A DNA stretch of 64,000 bases from the NCBI GenBank assembly GCA_016787805.1, contig JAEUTY010000011.1, positions 1 through 64,000 of the forward strand, read 5' to 3'. The position numbers and the translations under genes were made by a program. Of this stretch, positions 36,691 to 45,105 are shown in pieces; position 1 is the stretch's first letter, and each line of letters starts with the position of its first letter. The stretch is from Flavobacterium sp. GTDB lineage: Bacteria; Bacteroidota; Bacteroidia; Flavobacteriales; Flavobacteriaceae. Below the pieces are notes generated by a model. That model worked only from the letters and a program-made list of their open reading frames with translations. It was not told the DNA's origin and made no database searches.

Positions 36691-38541
36691 TTATTTTTTT
36701 ACAAACTTCTTAACTGTTGAAAGGTTATCCGAAGTAAAAGTAACGAAGTAGATACCCGTTTGTAAATTTGAAACATCAATCGTATCAGTCACAGCATTTT
36801 TAGCTAAATACATCACTTGTTTCCCAGATACATCAGCAATTGAGATTGAGGCTACATCGTAATTATTTGGATTAGAAAAACTAATTGTACCATCTGCTGG
36901 ACTAGGATAAACAAAGAAATTATTATCCGCTTCAAAATCAGCATTATTTAAAGTCAATCCATTGGTAGTAGAAGCTATTAAGGTGAAATCTTGAGAACCA
37001 CCTTGAAGGCTGCCTTTATGAGTAACTTGAATGGTATAATTACCTGGTGTGGCATTAAAAATTTCAACTCTTTCGATATTATCAACATCATTGTCAGAAT
37101 TATTTGTAGCTGCAGAAGTTGGAGAGTCTGGATCTAATTTCCATGGGTAATAAGGCACTCCGTCTTTTAAGACTTTCAAATCAAGATTATTCTTTAACCT
37201 AGGCGTTCTGTTGTCTTCATCATTAGCAATATTTGCAACACCTACAGGATCTGTCCAAGCAATAGCAACATTAATATCTTGAGTAGAATTAATGGTGAAA
37301 GAAACCGAATAACTAGCAGTATTATTTAAAGTCAATTCATCTAAAATTGAAGAAACACCTTTGTTAGAAATAACCCTAGCAGCATTATAACCATCTGCTA
37401 ATCCCCAACCAAATTCATAATCAGGACCTGGGTTTACCCCTGCCTCTCTAGCCGAATGGCATAGCAATCCTCGAACAGTTGCAGATCTCATATAACTTCC
37501 AGCATTTAAATTATTATAATGCTTTTGCAAAAGTGTAATAAGACCCGTTATTCCTGGAGAAGCCATAGATGTTCCTGAAAGCTCAGCGTAAGCAGTATTT
37601 GAAGTTGAATTAGTAGAAGAAAGTTCAACCCCTTTGGCTGCAATATCAGGTTTGATTCTACCATCGTCAGTTGGTCCAAAATTACTAAAACTACTCATAA
37701 CAACACTCTCAGGACCATTATATGTAGACACTTGTTCAACAGCGGCAACGGTCAGAACATTTTTAGCAGTTGATACTCCAGAAAGTAAATCATATCCACC
37801 TTTATTTTGAACTTGTGAAAGCGTATTATTATTTCTATCATTACCCGCCGATTTTACTACCTGATAAAAAGGGTAAACATTCATTAAATAATCAATTTCA
37901 ATAGATTGCGAATTATAATTACCAAAATAGTAAGGTTGAAGATTAGTTGCAATGTTACCATAGGAATGGTTTGATACCAAGAAGCCTTCATCAGCAAAAC
38001 CAATCATTTCATTAATATCATTTGTCCATTCATACGTTTTAGCAGATGCTTGGTATGCAATTCCTTTTCGAGAAGGGCTTACACCTTGTGCGATTATAGT
38101 TCCTGTCACATGTGTTCCATGAGGACTTAAGGTAGATGCCGCGTCTCCAAATATTATTCTACCAGCAAATTCAACATGAGTATCTCTTACTTTTCCACCA
38201 TCCCAAACGCCAACAACCATATCAGAACCAGTTACATTTAATCCTAAAGAACCTCCTGGATATAATGTATTAGCTCTCATTGTTGTACCTGAACCAAAAT
38301 TATCAGTAACATAAAAAATAGGATTCCCATCAACAATTCTAGCTAAAAATAGCGAATCAGGAATGCTATGTGCTTTCAAATATTCTTTTATAAGACTATT
38401 CTGCTTTTCATAAGTTAACAAACAATCTGTTTGCAGTTTATTTTTCGCAAAAGTATTAGAAGCTTGCAATATTTTTTGTCTCTCAATAGGATTTTGAGCA
38501 AAACAACTTACAGCTAAAAACACAAGAATAAATTTTTTCAT
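36691..38541 (-). CDS. Secreted subtilisin-like serine protease (S8) with T9SS sorting domain
   Basis: The 616-residue product has a short signal peptide (MKKFILVFLAVSCFAQ). The S8 triad is visible: Asp114 in GVWDGGKVRD, His141 in PHGTHVTGT and Ser325 in GTSMASPG, with oxyanion Asn in VKSAGNDRNNN. A P-domain-like/PPC beta region follows, and the C-terminus is a type A sorting domain (YPSPADGTISFSN ... GIYFVTFTSDNLSTVKKFVKK). It would be exported by T9SS and degrade extracellular protein. It lies just downstream of susD on the same strand but behind a terminator. Confidence 0.95.
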   Translation of the reverse strand: MKKFILVFLAVSCFAQNPIERQKILQASNTFAKNKLQTDCLLTYEKQNSLIKEYLKAHSIPDSLFLARIVDGNPIFYVTDNFGSGTTMRANTLYPGGSLGLNVTGSDMVVGVWDGGKVRDTHVEFAGRIIFGDAASTLSPHGTHVTGTIIAQGVSPSRKGIAYQASAKTYEWTNDINEMIGFADEGFLVSNHSYGNIATNLQPYYFGNYNSQSIEIDYLMNVYPFYQVVKSAGNDRNNNTLSQVQNKGGYDLLSGVSTAKNVLTVAAVEQVSTYNGPESVVMSSFSNFGPTDDGRIKPDIAAKGVELSSTNSTSNTAYAELSGTSMASPGITGLITLLQKHYNNLNAGSYMRSATVRGLLCHSAREAGVNPGPDYEFGWGLADGYNAARVISNKGVSSILDELTLNNTASYSVSFTINSTQDINVAIAWTDPVGVANIANDEDNRTPRLKNNLDLKVLKDGVPYYPWKLDPDSPTSAATNNSDNDVDNIERVEIFNATPGNYTIQVTHKGSLQGGSQDFTLIASTTNGLTLNNADFEADNNFFVYPSPADGTISFSNPNNYDVASISIADVSGKQVMYLAKNAVTDTIDVSNLQTGIYFVTFTSDNLSTVKKFVKK

Positions 38542-38556
38542 AATCTATAATTTTCA

Positions 38557-38564
38557 CAAATATA
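38557..38564 (-). promoter_or_regulatory. Possible -7 box of the protease gene
   Basis: Minus-strand TATATTTG lies directly after the susD terminator and 16 nt before the protease start. No TTG at 17-23 nt upstream, where the terminator stem lies. Confidence 0.35.
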
Positions 38565-38593
38565 AAAAAACCTCTCTAAAAAGAGAGGTTTTT
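38564..38593 (-). terminator. Terminator after susD
   Basis: AAAAAAACCTCTCT pairs with AGAGAGGTTTTT across a short A-rich loop; on the minus strand a T-run follows. It separates the SusCD unit from the protease gene. Confidence 0.9.
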
Positions 38594-38612
38594 ATATTAT
38601 ATTAACATCTGA

Positions 38613-40241
38613 TTAATAACCAGGATTTTGTTGACCTCTAATAAGATCATTTGCATTCAATTCATCTTGAGGAATTGGCAACGTAAAACGATAATCATTA
38701 TTAGGTATAGTCAAAGTTGCTCCAGAAATAATATCATCGGTTGGATCTCTTTCAATTGATTTTCCAGTAAGAGGCCCTAAACGTTTAATATCAATATATC
38801 TGTGCCCTTCAAAACACAATTCTAAATGTCTTTCGTGTAAAATATCAGTTAAAGCTTCAGTAGTACTAGCATAAACTGGTAATGGTTGAGCACCTAAGAA
38901 ATTTCTTGCATCTCTTATTTGTTTAATAACTGACGCAACAGAATTTGAAGCTCCATTAATATTACCTTCATTTGCTAAACATTCGGCTAAAATAAAATAC
39001 ATTTCAGACAATCTAAATACTTTAACATCATTTCTCAATGGAAAGCTTGGCTTTCCAGGATATTTATCAATTACTAAAACATCAGTATCTAAATAATTTA
39101 CGTCTGTAGCGTAATTCTGATTAATAAGTGAAGTTGGATCAACATTAGCATAACGTCGAACATCTCCTGGAGTAGCCCTTAATTTATTAAATAATGTTCT
39201 ACCTACTTCCCACAAAGGAGAACCCGAAATTGTCGTAGTATTTGTTGTAAACTGACCTGCAATATTTTCCCAAGCTCCTGCAGCTGGTCTGTCTAAAGCG
39301 AAAATAACTTCACCTTGACCACCTGTTGTAGCATCAGAAAACATTCTTCTGTATGGATTAGTAGTAGCTGCACCATAAAAAGAGGTATTCCAAGCTGCTG
39401 TTGGAGCACCTACTGTTAAAGGGTTACTAGCAACAAAAACGGTGTAATTAGGATTTGTTGGTGCTGGACTTGGTACTGGTGTAGCTAAAGTTAAAGAAAC
39501 ACCTGCATTTGTTATAACATCTTGAGCATATTGCTTTGCCAAAGTATAGTTTCCTCTATACAAATACATTCTAGCTCTCAATGCATTAATCATGTTTTGA
39601 GAAACATATTTGTAAGGACTTGTTGCAGCAGGAGTTACATTGTCATAAGCATATTGCAAATCGCTCTCAATTTGTGCAAAAACTTCACCATTAGTAGCTC
39701 TTGGGAAATCTTCACTTGCTTGAGGTACATTAGTTATCAACATAACACCCAAAGCACTATCATTTTTCAAATCAGTAGAAAAATAAGTCAAAAGCTGAAA
39801 ATAACTAAATGCTCTAAGTGCTCTACCTTGTGCAATAGCAGATTTGTATCTAGCTAATTCCGATGGGTCTGTTGGAACTGGAACTTGATTAGCAATTCTC
39901 AACAATCTATTTACTCTGTTGATAGTTGTATAGTGTCCGTACCATATTGCTCCAGCATATGGATCAGCAGTATTAATAATAAACCTGTGCGTAGTGAAAT
40001 TTTGACCTCCACTACCTCTACCAACGCCTGTTTCATCAGTAAAAACTCCTGTAAACCCTATTTCATTGCCTATGGACACAGTAGCGTATACAGTATTTAA
40101 GTATGATTCCATTTGTCCTAAGGTAGTGAAATCTTCCTCATTCAATTCACCATCTTGAACAATATTATACGCATCTTCACATGAAGTCAACGCAAAAAAA
40201 GAAATCAGAGATGTAATTAATAATAATCTAAATTTTTTCAT
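38613..40241 (-). CDS. SusD/RagB-type nutrient-binding outer-membrane lipoprotein
   Basis: The 542-residue product begins with a lipoprotein signal (MKKFRLLLITSLISFFALTSC, lipid-bearing Cys21). The body has the SusD helical TPR pattern: early LNEEDFTTLGQMESYLNTVYA, central ARALRAFSYFQLLTYFS and the C-terminal HERHLELCFEGHRYIDIKRLG followed by FTLPIPQDELNANDLIRGQNPGY-like ending. SusD caps the SusC barrel and captures ligand. It follows the susC gene by 10 bp, a standard pair. Confidence 0.96.
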   Translation of the reverse strand: MKKFRLLLITSLISFFALTSCEDAYNIVQDGELNEEDFTTLGQMESYLNTVYATVSIGNEIGFTGVFTDETGVGRGSGGQNFTTHRFIINTADPYAGAIWYGHYTTINRVNRLLRIANQVPVPTDPSELARYKSAIAQGRALRAFSYFQLLTYFSTDLKNDSALGVMLITNVPQASEDFPRATNGEVFAQIESDLQYAYDNVTPAATSPYKYVSQNMINALRARMYLYRGNYTLAKQYAQDVITNAGVSLTLATPVPSPAPTNPNYTVFVASNPLTVGAPTAAWNTSFYGAATTNPYRRMFSDATTGGQGEVIFALDRPAAGAWENIAGQFTTNTTTISGSPLWEVGRTLFNKLRATPGDVRRYANVDPTSLINQNYATDVNYLDTDVLVIDKYPGKPSFPLRNDVKVFRLSEMYFILAECLANEGNINGASNSVASVIKQIRDARNFLGAQPLPVYASTTEALTDILHERHLELCFEGHRYIDIKRLGPLTGKSIERDPTDDIISGATLTIPNNDYRFTLPIPQDELNANDLIRGQQNPGY

Positions 40242-40251
40242 TTTTTTTTTT

Positions 40252-43200
40252 TTAAAATTCTACATTAACTCCAAATGATATAGTTCTTGGCGCTGGGAAT
40301 CTTCCTAAGTTAGTTGCTTCACCACTATCCGCATCCATTCCTCTCCATTTTGTCCAAGTATATAAATTTTCTCCTTGAACAAATAACTTTAAACCTTTAA
40401 GAAAAGTTTTGTCTAATAATTTTTTATTAAAATCATAACCTAAACTTACATTACGTAATCTTAAATATGAAGCATCTTTTAACCATTTGTCAGACAAATC
40501 TCCAGCTAAATCAAAATTAGCAGCATCTAACGAAGGAATATCTGTGTTAGTGTTGTCTGGTGTCCAAGCATTTAATATATCTGCTGACATGTTATTATCA
40601 GTAAGATAAGCTGGGGTATTTAACCACAACAAAGCGTTATCCAATCTCCATACATCTTTTACCCATGAAAACTGTGAATCTAAGAAAAACCCTTTAAAAT
40701 CAACATTTAAACCAAAACCACCTTGGTAAATTGGAATACTACTTCTTCCTGATCTTCTTCTATCGTCTAAAGTTGGGTTTTCAGTTAATTCTCCATTAAT
40801 ATCGTAGAATAAATACTCTCCATTATCTGGATTTACTCCTGCGAAAGGAACAACAAAATACTCGCTAACTTGTGTGCCAACAGCATCAATTGTTATATCT
40901 CCAATATTTTCTTCAATTTGTAAATATTTATTTTTGTTATATGAACCGTTTGCAAATAATTCAACATTGAAATTGTCGCCTCTTACTACTTTTAATCGCA
41001 ATGCAACTTCAATACCTCTGTTTTGCAACTTACCATTGTTTCCAGCAATACCAGTACCAGCACCAGCACCAGCAGAAAGGGGAATACCACTAAATAAATC
41101 GTTAGTAGTTCTGTCGTATAAATCAATATTTCCAGAAATTCTATCTTTCCAAATACCAAAATCAATCCCTATGTTGGTCATTCTTTGCTCTTCCCATTTT
41201 AAAGTATTATTACCAAATTGAGACAAACCATAACCCGATGTATTTCCGTAACCAACTGCTGTACTAGCTAAATCTCGTACTAAGTTTGAGTTGGTATAAA
41301 GTGGATTAGATCCGAAAGCTGGAACACCTAAATTTTGATTACCTTGAATACCCGTAGACAATCTCAATTTAAGTAAATTTACGATTGAATTTGCCATAAA
41401 AGCCTCCTTGTTAATGTTCCATCTTGCTCCAACAGACCAGAAAGTACCCCATTTGTTTTCGTCAACAAAACGGTAACTTGCATCTCTTCTGATTACAGCA
41501 TCAAGTCCATATTTATCAGCAAAATCATAAGTTAAGTTTGCAAAATAAGAAAAAGTACCTGCTTTATTTTTTGCTGCTGAGTTTGTTGGTCTTAACGTAG
41601 GATAAGTTGCTCCAACGTTTGTCCAACCTGTACCCGCTCCAAAAGCATAATTCAATAAATCCAATCCATTTTGTTGGTGTAAACCTACTTGTCTGTATGC
41701 TTTCACATACTCAGTATAAACTCCAAAATCTACTGTATGTTTACCAAATGTTTTATTGTATTTCAAACTATTGATAGTACTGAAACCAAAATCTTTATCA
41801 TTTGTTCTTTGCTCAAATCCACCATAAGGTATTGGAGCACCACTAACAAGAGTTGTTTCTCTTACAGCAATTGCTAAGTAAGACCATGGAGCTCTAGCAA
41901 AAATTCTATCTGAAACATTATAGTCAACACCAAATTTATTATCAAAAGAAATGTTATTAGTAATTTTATAATTTAAATTAAAATTACCTAAAAGTTTAAA
42001 CTCTTTGTAACGGTTTGGTTGATTTCCTTCTTGCAATAAATCTTGAAGCACCAATGTCGTATTTCCTCCGTCAAAATCAGTGCCAATCAAGTCATACAAA
42101 CCTTGTCCTGAACCTGGATAAAAAGACTCAGCAAAATAAGGAACACCTGTCACACCTCCTAATAATGGGTTTTGAACCACATTATTATTGATACCATCAT
42201 TTGTTTCTTGACCTAATTGATTTCTAGTTGAAAACGCAACAGTAAAACTTGAACCATAAGTAAACTTACCGCTGTCATTTTTACCATTTAAGTTGTTTCT
42301 CATTGTAAATCTTTGAAAATCAGTATTGTTTACAATTCCCGCTTGGTTAATGTAACTAAAAGATGTAAATTGATTTAATTTTTCTCCTCCTGAAGAAAGG
42401 CTAATATTGTGACTTTGTGTTTCAGAAGTTCTAAAGAAAACATCCATCCAATTTTGATTTGGTGCTCTTCTAATTTGTTCATCAGTTAAAGGATCACCAA
42501 AATTTGCTCCTAAATAATCCGATAACAATGCATTTTGACCAGCACCCGCACTAACACCTCTATCTCTTTGAAGCGTTAACAACTGTCTTGAATCCATCAA
42601 ATTATATTTATGTCCTGGCAATTCAGAAATACCATAAGTAGAAGAGTAAGTTACCTTTAAAGCAGAGTTAAATTTTCCGTTTTTAGTTTTAATAACTACA
42701 ACTCCATTTGCACCTCTATTTCCATAGATTGAGGTAGCAGAAGCATCTTTAAGCACAGATATAGCATCTATATCTTCTGGATTAATACTTCTAAAAACAA
42801 CAGAATTAGTTGCAACTCCATCTACAATATACAATGGCTCAGTTGAACTATTTGCCGAACCTAAACCTCTGATTAACAAATCAAATTTTGCCGAACCTGG
42901 AGAACCTGAAGAAGCAAAAACATTAAGTCCAGCCGCATTTCCAGCTAACGACTGTAATACCGTAACATTAGGTCTATTCTTTAAAGATTCTGATGTCACT
43001 GTAGAAACTGCCGCTACAGATTTAGGTTTGGTAGCTTTTTTATCATACCCTAATACGACAACTTCATCAAGCTTAATTCCTGAAGATAAAACTACATTAA
43101 TTGTGTTAGATGCACCAACAACTTTTGTTTGATCTTGCATCCCAACAAATGAGTAAACTAAGGTCTCACCTTGTTTTACTTTGATGACATACTTACCATC

Positions 43201-43368
43201 CATATCTGTTTGCACACCTTTTGTTGTCCCTTTCACAACAACATTAGCACCAGGTAAAGTTCCTTTATCGTCTGAAACAGTACCTGTTACAGTTTTCTCT
43301 TGTGCAAAGGAAAACTGCATTGATAACGCCACTAATAGCGCAAAAATCCATTTGAACTTCGATCTCAT
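40252..43368 (-). CDS. SusC/RagA-type TonB-dependent transporter
   Basis: The 1038-residue outer-membrane barrel protein has a signal peptide (FALLVALSMQFSFAQ), an N-terminal carboxypeptidase-regulatory-like domain (about residues 26-105, TVTGTVSDDKGTLPGANVVV), a plug domain (about 115-225 with NVTVLQSLAGNAAGLNV and ISVLKDASATSIYGNRGANG, the RagA signature), and a 22-strand barrel ending RFPAPRTISFGVNVEF. No transcription regulator or carbohydrate enzyme is next to it; the neighbouring protease suggests peptides as substrate, as inference. Confidence 0.97.
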   Translation of the reverse strand: MRSKFKWIFALLVALSMQFSFAQEKTVTGTVSDDKGTLPGANVVVKGTTKGVQTDMDGKYVIKVKQGETLVYSFVGMQDQTKVVGASNTINVVLSSGIKLDEVVVLGYDKKATKPKSVAAVSTVTSESLKNRPNVTVLQSLAGNAAGLNVFASSGSPGSAKFDLLIRGLGSANSSTEPLYIVDGVATNSVVFRSINPEDIDAISVLKDASATSIYGNRGANGVVVIKTKNGKFNSALKVTYSSTYGISELPGHKYNLMDSRQLLTLQRDRGVSAGAGQNALLSDYLGANFGDPLTDEQIRRAPNQNWMDVFFRTSETQSHNISLSSGGEKLNQFTSFSYINQAGIVNNTDFQRFTMRNNLNGKNDSGKFTYGSSFTVAFSTRNQLGQETNDGINNNVVQNPLLGGVTGVPYFAESFYPGSGQGLYDLIGTDFDGGNTTLVLQDLLQEGNQPNRYKEFKLLGNFNLNYKITNNISFDNKFGVDYNVSDRIFARAPWSYLAIAVRETTLVSGAPIPYGGFEQRTNDKDFGFSTINSLKYNKTFGKHTVDFGVYTEYVKAYRQVGLHQQNGLDLLNYAFGAGTGWTNVGATYPTLRPTNSAAKNKAGTFSYFANLTYDFADKYGLDAVIRRDASYRFVDENKWGTFWSVGARWNINKEAFMANSIVNLLKLRLSTGIQGNQNLGVPAFGSNPLYTNSNLVRDLASTAVGYGNTSGYGLSQFGNNTLKWEEQRMTNIGIDFGIWKDRISGNIDLYDRTTNDLFSGIPLSAGAGAGTGIAGNNGKLQNRGIEVALRLKVVRGDNFNVELFANGSYNKNKYLQIEENIGDITIDAVGTQVSEYFVVPFAGVNPDNGEYLFYDINGELTENPTLDDRRRSGRSSIPIYQGGFGLNVDFKGFFLDSQFSWVKDVWRLDNALLWLNTPAYLTDNNMSADILNAWTPDNTNTDIPSLDAANFDLAGDLSDKWLKDASYLRLRNVSLGYDFNKKLLDKTFLKGLKLFVQGENLYTWTKWRGMDADSGEATNLGRFPAPRTISFGVNVEF

Positions 43369-43565
43369 ATTAAATTTATTTGAGTTAGTTATTCCGCAAA
43401 CTTCTTAATAATTTCTTAAATAAACAAATAATACTTCGGAATAATATTTTTTATTTTTGTTAAAACTTTAAAGCGGTTTTCTAACGATATTGTTGCAACA
43501 CAAGTATATGATGCTATTTTTTTGTAATGGTTGCGTTAAAGCTCATTTTATTTAAAATTATTTTT

Positions 43566-44165
43566 ATGTTAAAATTAAGATTTTCAAATTTTGATTTAGA
43601 ATGTGGCACCGACGAAGCTGGCAGAGGTTGTTTAGCAGGACCTGTTACTGCTGCAGCTGTCATATTACCAAATAATTTTGAACTAGATTTTTTGAATGAT
43701 TCAAAACAATTGTCAGAAAAAACAAGAGAAAAACTTAAACCAATTATTGAGTCAACAGCATTAGCTTATGCCGTCACTCATTTGGAACCAAAAATAATTG
43801 ATGAAATCAACATTCTTAACGCCTCCATTAAAGCGATGCAAGAAAGCATTGTGAAGTTAAATCCTACACCTTTATATATTATAGTAGATGGAAATAGGTT
43901 TAAACCTATTAATAACATCCCTTACTCAACCATTGTAAAAGGCGACTCAAAATTCATGAGTATAGCTGCAGCATCCGTTTTAGCCAAAACCTATCGTGAT
44001 GAATACATGAATAAAATTCACGAAGAATACCCAATGTACAATTGGAAACAAAACAAAGGCTATCCAACTATTGAACACCGTGAAGCAATTCGAAAATTCG
44101 GAACAACCAAATACCACCGAATGAGTTTTCGTTTATTACCCGATCAACTGAGTTTAGAATTTTGA
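43566..44165 (+). CDS. rnhB: Ribonuclease HII
   Basis: RNase HII removes ribonucleotides and RNA primers from DNA. The 199-residue form starts [21 protein letters not shown]; the earlier in-frame ATG would add 13 hydrophobic residues not seen in the family. Catalytic acidic residues lie in [12 protein letters not shown] (Asp, Glu) and YIIVDGNRF (Asp), and the motif [14 protein letters not shown] plus [12 protein letters not shown] is conserved. It is divergent from susC and converges on lipB, whose end it nearly touches (2-bp gap). Confidence 0.97.
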   Translation: MLKLRFSNFDLECGTDEAGRGCLAGPVTAAAVILPNNFELDFLNDSKQLSEKTREKLKPIIESTALAYAVTHLEPKIIDEINILNASIKAMQESIVKLNPTPLYIIVDGNRFKPINNIPYSTIVKGDSKFMSIAAASVLAKTYRDEYMNKIHEEYPMYNWKQNKGYPTIEHREAIRKFGTTKYHRMSFRLLPDQLSLEF

Positions 44166-44186
44166 AATTAGAAGTTAGAAGTTAGA
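44166..44186. repeat. Tandem heptamers across the rnhB/lipB junction
   Basis: AATTAGA, AGTTAGA and AGTTAGA lie in tandem starting at the rnhB stop and covering the last codons of lipB, where they encode its LTSNF tail. The same AATTAGA unit occurs at 34451-34464. Confidence 0.6.
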
Positions 44187-44878
44187 AACTCTGAATTAAA
44201 TAAATTGGAAAAATGATGAAGGATTTTTTGTTTGACGTCTTCTTCATCGACTTTTTCAACTCCGAGTTCTACGTTAAGAGAGGTGACTGTTTTGCCTTTT
44301 ATTCCACAGGGAATAATATTATCGAAGTAACCCAAATTGGCATTTACGTTTAAAGCAAATCCGTGCATGGTCACCCAGCGCGATGCCCGAACACCCATAG
44401 CACAAATTTTTCGAGCAAACGGAGTTCCAACATCCATCCAAACTCCAGTTTCACCCTCGCTTCTTACTCCTATTATATTATACTCTGCCAAAGTTAGAAT
44501 TATTACTTCTTCAAGTAACCTCAAATATTTATGAATGTCTGTAAAAAAATTCTCTAAATCCAAAATAGGATAACCTACTATTTGACCAGGACCATGATAC
44601 GTAATATCGCCTCCTCTATTGATTTTGTAAAAAGTAGCATCCTTATCTGCTAATTGTTTTTCAGATAATAACATATTAGAAACATCACCACTTTTACCTA
44701 ATGTATACACATGAGGATGTTCAACAAACAAAAAATAATTGGGTGTAGCCAAATTAGTTTCCTCTCTTCGGTTTTGAATTTTTAATTCAACAATTTCTTT
44801 GAACAATTCTTCTTGGTAATCCCAAGTTGCTTTGTAGTCTTTTTGTCCTAAATCTTTAAGTAAGATGTTTTTGTTCAT
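44168..44878 (-). CDS. lipB: Octanoyltransferase LipB
   Basis: LipB moves octanoyl groups from acyl carrier protein to lipoyl domains. The 236-residue form starts MNKNILLKDLGQKDYKATW at 44878, the start that aligns with the family; an upstream ATG adds 15 residues. Motifs: RGGDITYHGPGQIVGYPI (substrate His), ARKICAMGVRASRWVTMHG (catalytic Lys) and IIPCGIKGKTVTSL (catalytic Cys). The last few residues come from an intergenic-type heptamer repeat. Confidence 0.96.
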   Translation of the reverse strand: MNKNILLKDLGQKDYKATWDYQEELFKEIVELKIQNRREETNLATPNYFLFVEHPHVYTLGKSGDVSNMLLSEKQLADKDATFYKINRGGDITYHGPGQIVGYPILDLENFFTDIHKYLRLLEEVIILTLAEYNIIGVRSEGETGVWMDVGTPFARKICAMGVRASRWVTMHGFALNVNANLGYFDNIIPCGIKGKTVTSLNVELGVEKVDEEDVKQKILHHFSNLFNSEFLTSNF

Positions 44879-44946
44879 TGAATTGAGCGCAAAAAAATTG
44901 CACAATAATTGTTTAGATACCACAAATATACAAAAAGTTTATTCTC

Positions 44947-44990
44947 TAGCCCCGATTACAGGAAATGCCTCATATGATGAAAAGCGGGAA
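44947..44990. repeat. Short palindromic element resembling the 49168 element
   Basis: It opens TAGCCCCGATTACAGGAAA and closes with AAAGCGGGAAAA, an imperfect inverted repeat. Its opening matches that at 49168 (TAGCCCAGATCGCAATGGAAA) at most positions, suggesting a dispersed element. Confidence 0.5.
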
Positions 44991-45054
44991 AATGGATAAC
45001 TGACACAAACCAAACCAATCGCTTCAAAAAGTGAAATTATTTCAAATTTTCAAA

Positions 45055-45085
45055 TTGGCACATTTTCAAATTATAACTATCTTTG
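45055..45085 (+). promoter_or_regulatory. lysS promoter
   Basis: TTG (45055-45057), a 20-nt spacer and TATCTTTG (45078-45085) fully match the flavobacterial promoter. The predicted start leaves a leader of about 14 nt. The TTG lies within a tandem of CAAATT-type 8-nt repeats (45043-45073). Confidence 0.78.
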
Positions 45086-45105
45086 CCGACTTAAATTTAT
45101 ACTTT

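Noticed and set aside
45031..45105. N-terminal extension of LysRS
   Set aside because: It starts upstream of the promoter -33 element and consists of repeat sequence.
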